Below are positions 16,488 through 26,861 of a stretch of 64,000 bases of DNA, piece by piece. The notes under the pieces are model-generated. The model saw only the letters and a list, made by a program, of their open reading frames with translations. It made no database searches and was not told the DNA's origin. The stretch is from Neisseria montereyensis. GTDB lineage: Bacteria > Pseudomonadota > Gammaproteobacteria > Burkholderiales > Neisseriaceae. The position numbers were made by a program, and so were the translations under genes. The stretch is from assembly GCF_024834045.1 (NCBI RefSeq), contig NZ_JANUXW010000006.1, positions 1 through 64,000 on the forward strand, written 5' to 3'. Position 1 is the first letter of the stretch, and every line of letters starts with the position of its first letter.

Positions 16488-17741
16488 CTATTGTTCGACA
16501 GCCTGATCATCGGCACGGATTTTACGAATCACAGCTTTTAATGTGCCTGAAGAATGTTCTTGAATCGACTTATCGCTTAATCTGCCTGCATCCTCCCCCC
16601 ATATAGCCAACGCCGCGCCCAAAATATTATCGGTATTCCGAACGGCATTATTTAAATTTTCGCCATCCCATACGCCCAGATTCCAACGCTTTTCAATATC
16701 TTTTCCGGCAAAATCAGCTTGATGGCCAAAATTATCACCCTCTTTAGGCACTAAGTAGAGATAATATGAGTTATAGTTTAAAACAGTAAACCCTTTATTT
16801 ATCAGATCCGGCATACTGGCACGCATTTGACGTCTTCTTGCCGCAGCGGCTCGATTTTCAGTGTCCCCGTCATAACTCCAATAAGTAATCTGAATATTAT
16901 GATCCAGGCCATCCACCGTTTTGGTAATTAACCCGTCGTTCCACATCCGCGGCGTTAATCCTTTCTGCTCTAAATACGCTGCCAATTTATTTATATAGTC
17001 GATAAATTCCTGATTATTTTCTTCACTGTATCCGAATTCATCACCCCCCATATGAAAATGCTTGCTCTGGCTGCCAAATACATCGGCAACTTCGGCCATC
17101 AGTTTTTTCATAAACTCAATACTTTCAGGTTTATTGATATCGATTTCATCATCAACCTGAGCGGATTTCAATGAATCCACATAACCTTGCCCATATTTAT
17201 TTGTCATAAGCTGAAAAATACCATCCATATGGTTGGGGCTGCCAACTTCAGGAATCAATTCGATATTTTTAGACTGCGCATAACGGGCAAGCTCCTTCAA
17301 CTGCCGATAACTTAAAAACGGCTTACCCGTTTGCGGATTGATATACACACCGTCTTTCCTACGAGTGGCATTTTCTGCTTTCTGTCCGAGTAAATCACTT
17401 TCCAAAGCATAATTTTCATGATCGGAAAAATGCAAATGTAAAAAACTACCGCCCGATGCGGCCAAAGTATCAATAAAATTTTTAATTACATTAACCGAAT
17501 AAAAATGACGGGCGGTATCCAACATCAATCCGCTTTCTTTATGAGCGTAAGTGCTTGATTTATTTGATTGAACAGAAGAAGCGGAAGATAGCGTACCATT
17601 ATTGTCCGACGCCGCGCCACAGGCGGCTAAACCGCCCGACATCAGACCCAATAAAAGATATGTGGCCGCGGTCTTCAACCGCATAAACCGGTAAGCATCA
17701 CTTGATGGGTATGTCATATAAGGTTTTGTTTTTTTGAGCAT
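16488..17741 (-). CDS. dispersin B-like glycoside hydrolase family 20 lipoprotein
   Basis: A 417-residue beta-N-acetylhexosaminidase closely resembling dispersin B (DspB) of Aggregatibacter, which cleaves poly-beta-1,6-N-acetylglucosamine (PNAG) in biofilm matrix. Shared segments include LMLDTARHFYS (72-82), FLHLHFSDHENYALES (100-115) and FHMGGDEFGYS (229-239). The latter contains the catalytic Asp-Glu pair D234-E235. The substrate-site Trp288, Trp381 and Glu383 (AIWGED) and the NYNSYYLY segment are present. Unlike secreted DspB it has a lipobox LAAC (Cys41), so it should be membrane-anchored. Starts at residues 1, 9 and 20 are possible; residue 20 gives the most normal signal peptide. No PNAG synthesis genes are nearby. 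Confidence 0.9.
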   Translation of the reverse strand: MLKKTKPYMTYPSSDAYRFMRLKTAATYLLLGLMSGGLAACGAASDNNGTLSSASSVQSNKSSTYAHKESGLMLDTARHFYSVNVIKNFIDTLAASGGSFLHLHFSDHENYALESDLLGQKAENATRRKDGVYINPQTGKPFLSYRQLKELARYAQSKNIELIPEVGSPNHMDGIFQLMTNKYGQGYVDSLKSAQVDDEIDINKPESIEFMKKLMAEVADVFGSQSKHFHMGGDEFGYSEENNQEFIDYINKLAAYLEQKGLTPRMWNDGLITKTVDGLDHNIQITYWSYDGDTENRAAAARRRQMRASMPDLINKGFTVLNYNSYYLYLVPKEGDNFGHQADFAGKDIEKRWNLGVWDGENLNNAVRNTDNILGAALAIWGEDAGRLSDKSIQEHSSGTLKAVIRKIRADDQAVEQ

Positions 17742-18062
17742 AATTTAACTTCGTATTGTACTGGTTTCCAATGTAGGGCGTTATAACTTGCTTTTTTTTA
17801 AATGTACGCTAATTTTTATAATAATTTGCCGACAGGATGTAACACTTGGTTATTAACACTAACACAAATTAACCACTGTTTTTTCAATTAAACAAAATAT
17901 TTTCCAAAAGTTTTAAATCATAAATTTTTATTTAAAAACAAAATATTAAATTCATTTTCTTGGCTTAATAGTACAAAATAGGCTATAATTTTATCTATTT
18001 TCACACTAATGAAGCAGGCCGTCTGAACACAGACGGACACTACCGCAGGAGTATAAAAAATT
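17742..18062. other. divergent promoter region, hexosaminidase / sspA
   Basis: AT-rich DNA between two divergent genes with no coding sequence. It must hold both promoters, but no convincing -35/-10 pair could be fixed. One uptake sequence lies at about 18016-18027 in the sspA leader. Confidence 0.5.
18019..18036 (+). promoter_or_regulatory. small hairpin in the sspA leader
   Basis: CCGTCTG and CAGACGG pair around AACA, using one uptake sequence plus a partial inverted copy. The sspA ribosome binding site (AGGAG, about 18047) begins ten bases later. Confidence 0.4.
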
Positions 18063-18668
18063 ATGATGACACTTTATTCGGGCATTACCTGCCCTTTCAG
18101 CCAACGTTGCCGGTTTGTGCTGTTTGAAAAAGGTATGGATTTTGAAATCAAAGATGTGGATATTTTCAATAAACCCGAAGATCTGGCCATAATGAATCCT
18201 TACAACCAAGTGCCTGTTTTGGTTGAACGCGACTTAATCCTCCATGAGTCCAATATTATCAACGAATATATCGACGAACGCTTTCCCCACCCGCAATTAA
18301 TGCCCGGCGACCCCGTTATGCGCGGTCGTGGCCGTTTGGTATTGTTCCGTATGGAAAAAGAATTGTTCACTCATGTTCAGCTGCTTGAATCTGCCGATGC
18401 CACCACCAAAGAACAGGCCAAAGCGCGTGAAGCCATTGCCAACGGGTTAACCATGCTTGCCCCTGCTTTCTCAAAAACTAAATTTATTATGGGTGACGAA
18501 TTTTCTATGATTGATGTTGCCTTGTCGCCCCTATTATGGCGCTTAGACCATTACGACATCAAACTGGGGAAATCCGCCGCCCCGATTCTGAAATATGCGG
18601 AACGTATTTTCCAACGCGAAGCCTTCATCGAAGCACTGACACCCGCCGAAAAAGCCATGCGCCGTTAA
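18063..18668 (+). CDS. sspA: stringent starvation protein A
   Basis: A 201-residue RNA polymerase-associated protein with a glutathione-S-transferase fold. The thioredoxin-like N-terminus (MTLYSGITCPFSQRCRFVL) and the NPYNQVPVLVERDL and LHESNIINEYIDERFPHP segments are typical. In E. coli it accompanies RNA polymerase and supports acid and starvation survival; in Neisseria it is annotated as a regulatory protein. CAGGAG lies upstream of the ATG. SspB follows after 20 bases, forming the usual operon. Confidence 0.95.
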   Translation: MMTLYSGITCPFSQRCRFVLFEKGMDFEIKDVDIFNKPEDLAIMNPYNQVPVLVERDLILHESNIINEYIDERFPHPQLMPGDPVMRGRGRLVLFRMEKELFTHVQLLESADATTKEQAKAREAIANGLTMLAPAFSKTKFIMGDEFSMIDVALSPLLWRLDHYDIKLGKSAAPILKYAERIFQREAFIEALTPAEKAMRR

Positions 18669-18688
18669 GACTCAAAGGAAACATAACC

Positions 18689-19153
18689 GTGACCAGCACC
18701 AAACCTTATCTGATTCGTGCACTGTATGAATGGTGTATGGATAACAACCAAACCCCGCATATTGCCGTTTGGGTAAACGAGCACACCCGTGTGCCTATGC
18801 AATATGTGCGTGAAAATGAAATCGTATTGAATATCGGCGCAACGGCAAGCCACAATTTAACCATTGATAACGAATGGATCAATTTTTCCGCCCGTTTCTC
18901 CGGTGTTGCGCATGATATTTGGATTCCGATTGGTCATGTGATCAGTATTTTTGCACGGGAAAGTGGCGAAGGCATGGGGTTTGAAGTGGAACCCTATCAA
19001 ACCGAAAGTGAAAAACAAGGTGTCGAGCCACTGCACTTAGTCGAAAAAGAAACTACCGATAGTGCCAAAGAGAAGCCGTCTGAAAACAAAGACGATACCC
19101 CTCCCGAAAACGGTGGCACGAAACCTAAAAAAGGTTTGAAACTGGTGAAATAA
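18689..19153 (+). CDS. sspB: ClpXP protease specificity-enhancing factor
   Basis: A 154-residue adaptor that binds ssrA-tagged peptides and delivers them to ClpXP. The folded part (KPYLIRALYEWCMDNNQTPH... GHVISIFARESGEGM) matches SspB. A flexible acidic-basic tail ends in KPKKGLKLVK, the ClpX-docking tail type. The start chosen is a GTG at 18689 with AAAGGAAA eight bases upstream; the longer open frame overlaps sspA and is not family-like. An uptake sequence in frame encodes PSEN in the disordered tail. Confidence 0.94.
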   Translation: MTSTKPYLIRALYEWCMDNNQTPHIAVWVNEHTRVPMQYVRENEIVLNIGATASHNLTIDNEWINFSARFSGVAHDIWIPIGHVISIFARESGEGMGFEVEPYQTESEKQGVEPLHLVEKETTDSAKEKPSENKDDTPPENGGTKPKKGLKLVK

Positions 19154-19173
19154 AACTGCTGCGTATATTCATA

Positions 19174-19210
19174 AAAACTGGCCGTCTGAATCATTCAGAC
19201 GGCCAGTTTT
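19174..19210. terminator. uptake-sequence hairpin between sspB and the amidotransferase gene
   Basis: Eighteen-base perfect arms (AAAACTGGCCGTCTGAAT and complement) with a one-base loop and T-rich ends on both strands, between convergent genes. Confidence 0.85.
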
Positions 19211-19230
19211 AACTTGAAAACCCAGCAAAC

Positions 19231-20073
19231 TTAAACGCTCACGCCTACCGCACGGGCAATTTCCAAGCCTTCTTCCGTGCCCATATAAACAGGTGGCTCC
19301 GGCCGGTCTCGGCGCACAATATCGCCCTGATAAAACATCACCAACTCATCTACGGCCAACTGAGACCACTGCTCATTAGCCGTTAGCGGCAAAGTGGCAA
19401 TCACCGCCACTTTATCGTTCGGCGTAGTAACCGCGGCAAAGTCGATACTGACATCGTCATCCAACAAATGCGCTTCGCCAAAAGGCGCTTTGCGAACAAT
19501 ATAATGCAGCAGCGTGCTAGCGTGGGCAAACAGATAATCACCGTTTGACATCATAAAGTTAAACAAACCGTATGCGCGTATTTCTTTGGTCAGCTCTTTA
19601 ACCGCTTCAAACAAAGTATCCGCATCGGGGCGCTCCGGAAAACGGGTACGCAATTGTTCGAGCATATAGCAAAAAGCCCGCTCAGAATCGGTATTACCGA
19701 CGGCATGGTAATATTGCCCGATTTCAGGGAAAAAGTTTTTCAAATGCCCATTATGGGCAAACAACCAATATTCCCCCCACATTTCACGCATAAACGGATG
19801 GGTATTGGCCAACGAAGTTTGCCCTTGTGTGGCTTTGCGGATATGGGCAATCACATTTTCAGATTTGATTTGATACGCACGGATTAAATCGGCAACCGGC
19901 GAATGTGCGCTGGGTTTATCATCATGAAACAGGCGCACACCGCGACCTTCAAAAAAACCAATACCGAAACCGTCGGCATGATGGTCGGTTAGACCACCGC
20001 GACGGCGGAATCCTTCAAAAGAAAACACAATATCAGTAGGGGTATTGCAGTTCATGCCGAGCAACTGGCACAT
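19231..20073 (-). CDS. class II glutamine amidotransferase, YafJ-like
   Basis: A 280-residue Ntn-hydrolase-type glutamine amidotransferase domain protein. Cys2 of MCQLLGMNC is the expected nucleophile after Met removal. The segments GFGIGFFEGRG, AHIRKATQG, NTHPF, HNGHL and NTDSERAF are the family's glutamine-site motifs. It has no second, acceptor domain, so the product of ammonia transfer is unknown. The frame is open 21 codons further upstream, but AGGAAAGG before the ATG at 20073 and the need for Cys2 fix the start. Confidence 0.88.
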   Translation of the reverse strand: MCQLLGMNCNTPTDIVFSFEGFRRRGGLTDHHADGFGIGFFEGRGVRLFHDDKPSAHSPVADLIRAYQIKSENVIAHIRKATQGQTSLANTHPFMREMWGEYWLFAHNGHLKNFFPEIGQYYHAVGNTDSERAFCYMLEQLRTRFPERPDADTLFEAVKELTKEIRAYGLFNFMMSNGDYLFAHASTLLHYIVRKAPFGEAHLLDDDVSIDFAAVTTPNDKVAVIATLPLTANEQWSQLAVDELVMFYQGDIVRRDRPEPPVYMGTEEGLEIARAVGVSV

Positions 20074-20282
20074 AATATTTGCCTTTCCTTTAATTTTTAT
20101 TTCATGGCAGAGAACTATATTGTGGGGTAAACCCACTATTTTTTAAAGTACTTTCAAGTATACGATAACAATTTTACAACCAAACAATGCACTATATCAT
20201 TCTGATATTGCAGGCCGTCTGAAAAACCAACACACTTTATATTGCCCTTTCAATGCAAAGCCTTATTAAACGGCTATCTTAT

Positions 20283-20320
20283 AAAAAAGCAGGTGCCCAT
20301 TACGAAGCACCTGCTTTTTA
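20283..20320 (-). terminator. rho-independent terminator of yebC
   Basis: AAAAAGCAGGTGC and GCACCTGCTTTTT pair around a ten-base loop, just past the yebC stop on the minus strand, with a T run. Confidence 0.85.
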
Positions 20321-20349
20321 CAATAACAATAGGCCGTCTGAAACAGGCT

Positions 20350-21078
20350 TTACTCGAAATTCAATACTGCAGAAGTATAAACATCTTGAACGTCGTCTAA
20401 ATCTTCGAGCGCATCAATCAGTTTCTGCATTTTCTCGGCATCTTCGCCACTCAATTCGGTTTCGTTTTGCGCGCGCATGGTCACATCGCCGTCTTCCGAT
20501 TTGAAGCCGGCCGCTTCCAATGCCGCTTTCACGCCGGCCCAATCATTCGGCGCGGTAATCACTTCAATCGAACCGTCTTCATTATTCACCACATCTTCCG
20601 CACCCGCTTCCAATGCCGCTTCCATCAGCGCATCTTCGTCCGTACCCGGCGCAAAAAGCAGATAACCTTGATGAACGAAGTTAAAGGCCACACAACCATC
20701 GGTGCCTAAATTGCCGCCGTTTTTGTTAAAAGCATGGCGTACATCGGCAACCGTACGGGTTTTATTATCGGTTAAGCAATCCACCATCAGTGCAGCACCG
20801 CCGATACCGTAGCCTTCGTAGCGCAACTCAACGTATTCCGCCCCCTCCAGATTGCCCGTACCTTTATCAATCGCACGTTGCACATTGTCTTTCGGCATAT
20901 TGTTGTCAAACGCCTTATCCATAGCCAAACGCAAACGCGGGTTTGAGTTCGGATCACCGCCGCCCATTTTGGCCGCTACGGTAATTTCTTTAATCAAACG
21001 CGTAAAAATTTTGCCGCGCTTGGCATCCTGACGCTCTTTCTTGTGGCGGATATTCGCCCATTTACTATGGCCTGCCAT
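20350..21078 (-). CDS. yebC: YebC/PmpR-family DNA-binding protein
   Basis: A 242-residue member of the YebC/TACO1 family, from [14 protein letters not shown]. The segments [32 protein letters not shown] and YEGYGIGG are conserved. Members are described as transcription regulators (PmpR) and, more recently, as translation factors easing ribosome stalling at proline stretches. The proline-rich lipoprotein in this window would be a natural client if that holds here. The longer frame (to 21105) lacks support; AAAGGAAAG precedes the chosen ATG. Confidence 0.93.
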   Translation of the reverse strand: MAGHSKWANIRHKKERQDAKRGKIFTRLIKEITVAAKMGGGDPNSNPRLRLAMDKAFDNNMPKDNVQRAIDKGTGNLEGAEYVELRYEGYGIGGAALMVDCLTDNKTRTVADVRHAFNKNGGNLGTDGCVAFNFVHQGYLLFAPGTDEDALMEAALEAGAEDVVNNEDGSIEVITAPNDWAGVKAALEAAGFKSEDGDVTMRAQNETELSGEDAEKMQKLIDALEDLDDVQDVYTSAVLNFE

Positions 21079-21344
21079 ATTCTTTCCTTTCCTTGCCGCC
21101 CGCACTGCGATACGGCCGAATTTATTTTTAAGCTGGCTATTTTAACATAGCAAAAAAGCATTTTAAAACCTAAGCCAAACAGCACCGATTCGGCTATTTC
21201 GTTCGGGCTATGCAGAAACACAATGCCAATAAATACCCTGCGCCAATACCCGTAAAATATTCTGTTTTTACAGGGATACTTGATTTAAAACGGCTTGCAA
21301 CCATATTTAGCTCATCTGAAAAATTTAAGCAGGAAAATATAAGT

Positions 21345-22268
21345 ATGCAAGCACAAGCCAACACGCCGGCCATTACCGCCGCCGACAACCGTACCCGTTT
21401 TATTTTTGATGATATGCCTATTCGCGGGCAACATGTATTACTTGAAAAAGTATGGCAGCATATTGTCGGCCAAAAACACTACCCTGTTGCCATACGGCGC
21501 GCACTGGGCGAGCTATTGGCGGCCGGCGTATTGTTATCGAGCAACCTAAAAATCGACGGCACCCTAACCGTGCAGGTACAAGGGCAGGGCCGTCTGAAAA
21601 TGCTGGTGGTAGAGGCAGGCTCTGCCGACACTTGCCGTGCAACCGCCCGTTGGGACGAACAGGCGCAAATCAACGATGACGACAGCCTTGCCGAACTCTT
21701 AGGCGAAAACGGCGTATTTGTGATTACCCTACAACCGCGCGACGGCGACCCTTGGCAAGGGGTGGTGCCTTTGGAAGGCGGCAGTATTTCTGAAATGTTG
21801 ATGAACTATATGAAGCGTTCCGAGCAATTGGATACCCATATTACTTTGGCCGCTTCCGATACCGCATGCAGCGGGTTATTGTTACAACGGCTGCCCGAAT
21901 CGAAACCCGAACCGGAAACATGGGAGCATGTCGTAACATTGGCACAAACCGCTACGCAAGAAGAGCTGCTTTCGCTTAGCGTACAGCACATACTCTACCG
22001 CTTATTCCATGAAACACCACCACGCCTTTTCGAACCGGAACCCATCGAATTCGCCTGTACCTGTTCGCGTGGGAAAGTTAGCGATATGTTGCTTCTGCTC
22101 GGTGGCGAAGAAGTCGGCTCGGTATTGGTGGAACAAGGCAGCATCGAAATCGATTGCGACTTCTGCCACGCCCAATATGTTTTTGATGAAACCGACGTCA
22201 ATACACTATTCGGCACCGATATTGCTGCGGCATACCGTGAGTCAAGAAACGCTGCACAACTACAATAA
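21345..22268 (+). CDS. hslO: Hsp33 redox-regulated chaperone
   Basis: A 307-residue cytoplasmic holdase activated by oxidative unfolding. The C-terminal zinc centre is complete: CTC in FACTCSRGKV and CDFC in IDCDFCHAQY. The preceding linker and the N-terminal domain (RGQHVLLEKVWQ... LLAAGVLLSSNLK) are normal. The ATG at 21345 has AGGAAA nine bases upstream, while the open frame reaches back to 21210 without family similarity. An uptake sequence in frame encodes GRLK at about residue 83. Confidence 0.94.
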   Translation: MQAQANTPAITAADNRTRFIFDDMPIRGQHVLLEKVWQHIVGQKHYPVAIRRALGELLAAGVLLSSNLKIDGTLTVQVQGQGRLKMLVVEAGSADTCRATARWDEQAQINDDDSLAELLGENGVFVITLQPRDGDPWQGVVPLEGGSISEMLMNYMKRSEQLDTHITLAASDTACSGLLLQRLPESKPEPETWEHVVTLAQTATQEELLSLSVQHILYRLFHETPPRLFEPEPIEFACTCSRGKVSDMLLLLGGEEVGSVLVEQGSIEIDCDFCHAQYVFDETDVNTLFGTDIAAAYRESRNAAQLQ

Positions 22269-22288
22269 AACCTTTACTGCTCAAGATT

Positions 22289-22328
22289 AAATAAAGCCGT
22301 CTGAATATTATTTCAGACGGCCTTATTT
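22289..22328. terminator. uptake-sequence hairpin between hslO and the DsbC-like gene
   Basis: AAATAAAGCCGTCTGAA and TTCAGACGGCCTTATTT pair almost perfectly around a short loop between convergent genes. Confidence 0.75.
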
Positions 22329-22341
22329 GAATCAGCTCGCT

Positions 22342-22776
22342 TTATTGATTTTCGACAATAATTTCCAAAAGCTCCGGCATCGGACTGGATCCGACTTGGC
22401 TACGGCCATTAGGGAACGCCAGCGAAGGCGTACCATTAAATCCCAATCTTTCGCCCAATTCGGCAGTTTCTGCAACCGGATCTTCACAACCGCCCACTTC
22501 CGGCGGCATTTTTCCTTCCCGCATCCATGCTACCCACGCAGCAGAACGATCAGGCTGGCACCATATTTGTTTGGCTTTACGCTCCGCATCGGGGTGTAGC
22601 TCTGTTAACGGCATCATAAAGTTATAAATGGTAATATTGTCTATTTGAGCAAATTCATGCTCCAAACGTTGGCAATACGGACAATCCGGATCTGCAAATA
22701 CGGCCACTTTCAATTTACCATCGCCGTGAACTTCCTTAATGGCTTTATCAAACGGTAACGAGTCAAAATTTATCAT
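22342..22776 (-). CDS. DsbC-like thioredoxin-fold protein lacking the export and dimer domains
   Basis: A 144-residue protein equal to the catalytic half of DsbC/DsbG. INFDSLPFDKAI matches the linker region, CPYC (about residues 32-35) is the redox site, and GFNGTPSLAFPNG carries the cis-proline TP. There is no signal peptide, lipobox or N-terminal dimerisation domain, so as written it would be cytoplasmic and monomeric. The ATG at 22776 follows GGAG; a frame-extending ATG at 22788 overlaps that site. Upstream DNA shows no decayed N-terminal half. It may be a cytosolic reductase-like relative. Confidence 0.8.
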   Translation of the reverse strand: MINFDSLPFDKAIKEVHGDGKLKVAVFADPDCPYCQRLEHEFAQIDNITIYNFMMPLTELHPDAERKAKQIWCQPDRSAAWVAWMREGKMPPEVGGCEDPVAETAELGERLGFNGTPSLAFPNGRSQVGSSPMPELLEIIVENQ

Positions 22777-22980
22777 GTGTGTCTCCATATTGTTAGACTG
22801 TTTAATATCAAACAGATTTATTTTGAATCAATGATTTAACCAAACCATACCAGCGGTTTAATTGTATTAATACTACTCCGTACAGCCTATCGGACAATAT
22901 ATTTTGCTTATTTTTTCATAGTCATGATTAACTTTAAATCTACGTTTCAATACAGATAAAAAACCATGGGTACATTATCA

Positions 22981-23016
22981 ACAAGGCCGTCTGAAAACCA
23001 TTTCAGACGGCCTTGT
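22981..23016 (-). terminator. uptake-sequence hairpin after the 215-residue lipoprotein gene
   Basis: ACAAGGCCGTCTGAAA and its perfect complement around a four-base loop, 18 bases past the stop codon. Confidence 0.8.
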
Positions 23017-23033
23017 TTATATTTTAATAACCA

Positions 23034-23681
23034 CTATAATTTCTTAAACTCCCATACTGTTTTATCAGCATTGAGACTTAAATAATATTGGGTGCCGACA
23101 GCCTCAATGGTTGCCGTATGCCAAAACCGTTTGTTTTGACTTCTTAAGTAAACAAACGAAACATAATAAGCATCATCCACCACCGCATTCACCGAACGGG
23201 CTTTTTGCTCCCACACTTTCGCCACATCAGCCACATCGGCAAACCGAACCTGAGAAAGTGGCGTCAGGTGTTCGGCAATATTGAGTTTTTCAGGTGGCGG
23301 CGGTTTACGCAAAATATCATTGCGGCGCCATGTGCCCTGCCAGTAAACATAATGATCAATTCTTTCAGGGTTTTCCGTGTTTTGGATATCCAATTCAATA
23401 CGCGGACGCGGCCCGCTGAAAAAAACAATATTGTCAAAAAACTTCAAATCTTTGCCATGAAAGCGGGGCAAAGATTTCAAATCATCTTCCGCCTTAGCCA
23501 ACGCTGCCGCATCTTTAAGAAAATTGCCCCGATAAACCGGCACAGGTTTTGCCACCGATGCGGGCTGAACAGCAGGCACACTCGGGGTAGCAGCCAGCGC
23601 CTGGCTTTCACTCGGGCTACACGCATTCAGCATTAAACTGCCTAAGCATAAAAAAACCGTGCTTAACTTAAATAAATTCAT
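23034..23681 (-). CDS. conserved hypothetical lipoprotein
   Basis: A 215-residue protein with a signal peptide ending in the lipobox LNAC (Cys21), then an alanine/proline-rich linker to about residue 50. The folded part is rich in aromatic residues (YVYWQGTWRRND, YYVSFVYLRSQNKRFWH) and ends VWEFKKL. I do not recognise the family. It would sit in the inner or outer membrane facing the periplasm or surface. It is transcribed alone, between two other exported or redox-related genes. Confidence 0.75.
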   Translation of the reverse strand: MNLFKLSTVFLCLGSLMLNACSPSESQALAATPSVPAVQPASVAKPVPVYRGNFLKDAAALAKAEDDLKSLPRFHGKDLKFFDNIVFFSGPRPRIELDIQNTENPERIDHYVYWQGTWRRNDILRKPPPPEKLNIAEHLTPLSQVRFADVADVAKVWEQKARSVNAVVDDAYYVSFVYLRSQNKRFWHTATIEAVGTQYYLSLNADKTVWEFKKL

Positions 23682-23771
23682 TTTGATCTAACCATCTAAA
23701 AAATGAAAATGTTGGATAGTCCTATTGTATCTTAATGTTAGAGTATTGTATGCAAAAGAAAAACTGCTAAT

Positions 23772-23806
23772 AAAAAAGCAGAAACGCTATGTTTCTGCTT
23801 TTTTAC
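23772..23806 (-). terminator. rho-independent terminator of the proline-rich lipoprotein gene
   Basis: AAAAAAGCAGAAAC and GTTTCTGCTTTTTT flank a five-base loop, with a T run on the minus strand. Confidence 0.85.
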
Positions 23807-23831
23807 TTTTATCATCACGATAATTAGACAA

Positions 23832-24893
23832 TTAAGGCTGTTGCGATGCAGGTGCTGCAGTTGCGCCGACCACACCCTTCCAACCGTTCTCTTTATTTTC
23901 AAACGAAGCCCGACCGGTTAATACGCTACCGTTTTTGCCATACAAACCGCCTGAAAACTGACCATTAGCTATCGGTCTGGAATCTTGGTTACCGGTAAAC
24001 GCCAAATATCCGGATACGGAACCGTCTTCGCCCACACTAGCCGGCGTGATGCTTCTCGGTGATCTATCGTTATGCAGCGTCCAGATATCTTGTTCTTTTG
24101 TGGTTATCCGCATATCCAATGTTTTATCGCGCCCATGATAAGTTGCCCTTACAACAGCCTCGTCCGCATCATTGGGATTATTATCATAGCGATAAATCAT
24201 TTTTCCCTGATAAGTAATGTCACCCATGCCTTCCGGACGTTGCTTCATGCTGTCATCTGCGTTTTGTAAAAAATAACTGCGAATTTCCGCATCTTTCTCA
24301 TCAAAATCTTGATTGATTTGTTTGCTATACCTTGCATGGCCATAGTAACCAATCAATCGGCCATCGCTATCACGCAATGTTTCCAACTTTGACTGCCCTA
24401 CCGGACTATGTGGCGCCAATACTTGAAGCTCTACTTTTTGGCTGCCATCATTAATCATTAATTTAAACGGCGTATCTAAAAGCGCACCACCTTCATGGGG
24501 GCTGTAAATACCCAATTTTTCCAATATTTCCTGATCTGCTTTTACACGGGTATCCGGCTGTTGCGGTACGTCTTCCGGCTTTGGCGCTACCGGTGGCTGC
24601 GGGGCAGGCGCTTGCGGTACTTCCGCTTCCGGCTGAGCCGGGGGTTGCGGCATTTCTTCCGGCTTTGGTTGTTGCGGCTGTTCGGGCTGCGGATCCACCG
24701 GTGGCTGCGGAGCCGGTACTTGAGGAACTTCCGCCTCCGGTTGTGCCGGCGGTTGTTGCGGCTGCTGCTCTTGTTGAACAGGAGGCGGCATAACACTAGG
24801 GCCGTTGCCACCGCCGCTACCGCAGGCGGATAAGGTTAATGCTGTAGCCAAACAGGCAAGTGTATAGTAGTTTGTGTTGCGTTTTATTTTCAT
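23832..24893 (-). CDS. proline-rich surface lipoprotein with possible TbpB-like C-terminal barrel
   Basis: A 353-residue lipoprotein with lipobox LSAC (Cys24) and a GSGGGN stretch. Residues about 36-113 are a proline/glutamine-rich linker containing two copies of a 21-residue unit (48-68 and 84-104, each starting PPAQPEAEVPQ). The remaining 240 residues are mixed beta with alternating polar and hydrophobic residues. They end in GQFSGGLYGKNGSVLTGRA, which resembles the closing strands of TbpB, HpuA and NHBA barrels (F-x-G-x-x-Y-G pattern). It is therefore probably surface-exposed, but the ligand is unknown. The ATG at 24893 follows GGAATTG; a TTG-type extension to 24908 is unlikely. Confidence 0.75.
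   Translation of the reverse strand: MKIKRNTNYYTLACLATALTLSACGSGGGNGPSVMPPPVQQEQQPQQPPAQPEAEVPQVPAPQPPVDPQPEQPQQPKPEEMPQPPAQPEAEVPQAPAPQPPVAPKPEDVPQQPDTRVKADQEILEKLGIYSPHEGGALLDTPFKLMINDGSQKVELQVLAPHSPVGQSKLETLRDSDGRLIGYYGHARYSKQINQDFDEKDAEIRSYFLQNADDSMKQRPEGMGDITYQGKMIYRYDNNPNDADEAVVRATYHGRDKTLDMRITTKEQDIWTLHNDRSPRSITPASVGEDGSVSGYLAFTGNQDSRPIANGQFSGGLYGKNGSVLTGRASFENKENGWKGVVGATAAPASQQP
24582..24752 (-). repeat. duplicated proline-rich coding unit
   Basis: Two 63-base units (24690-24752 and 24582-24644) encode nearly the same 21 residues, but their DNA differs at many synonymous sites, so the duplication is old or maintained at protein level. Confidence 0.7.
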
Positions 24894-25017
24894 TTTATGC
24901 AATTCCAATTATATTTATCATAATAAACAAAAAGGGCGCGCGCATTATACTACCGCCACCCCTTTTGCATAAAATATTAATATTTAAATATAACAGCAAC
25001 TTACCTACTACTATGAA

Positions 25018-26784
<1,767 letters not shown>

Positions 26785-26806
26785 TTACTGCTTATGTATC
26801 AATAGT

Positions 26807-26839
26807 AAAAGCCGTGTAATCACCCATTACTCGGCTTTT
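26807..26839 (-). terminator. rho-independent terminator of adhC
   Basis: AAAAGCCGTGTAAT and ATTACTCGGCTTTT pair with one mismatch around a five-base loop, directly after the adhC stop on the minus strand. Confidence 0.8.
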
Positions 26840-26861
26840 CGTAAATTATAACCTTATCAAA

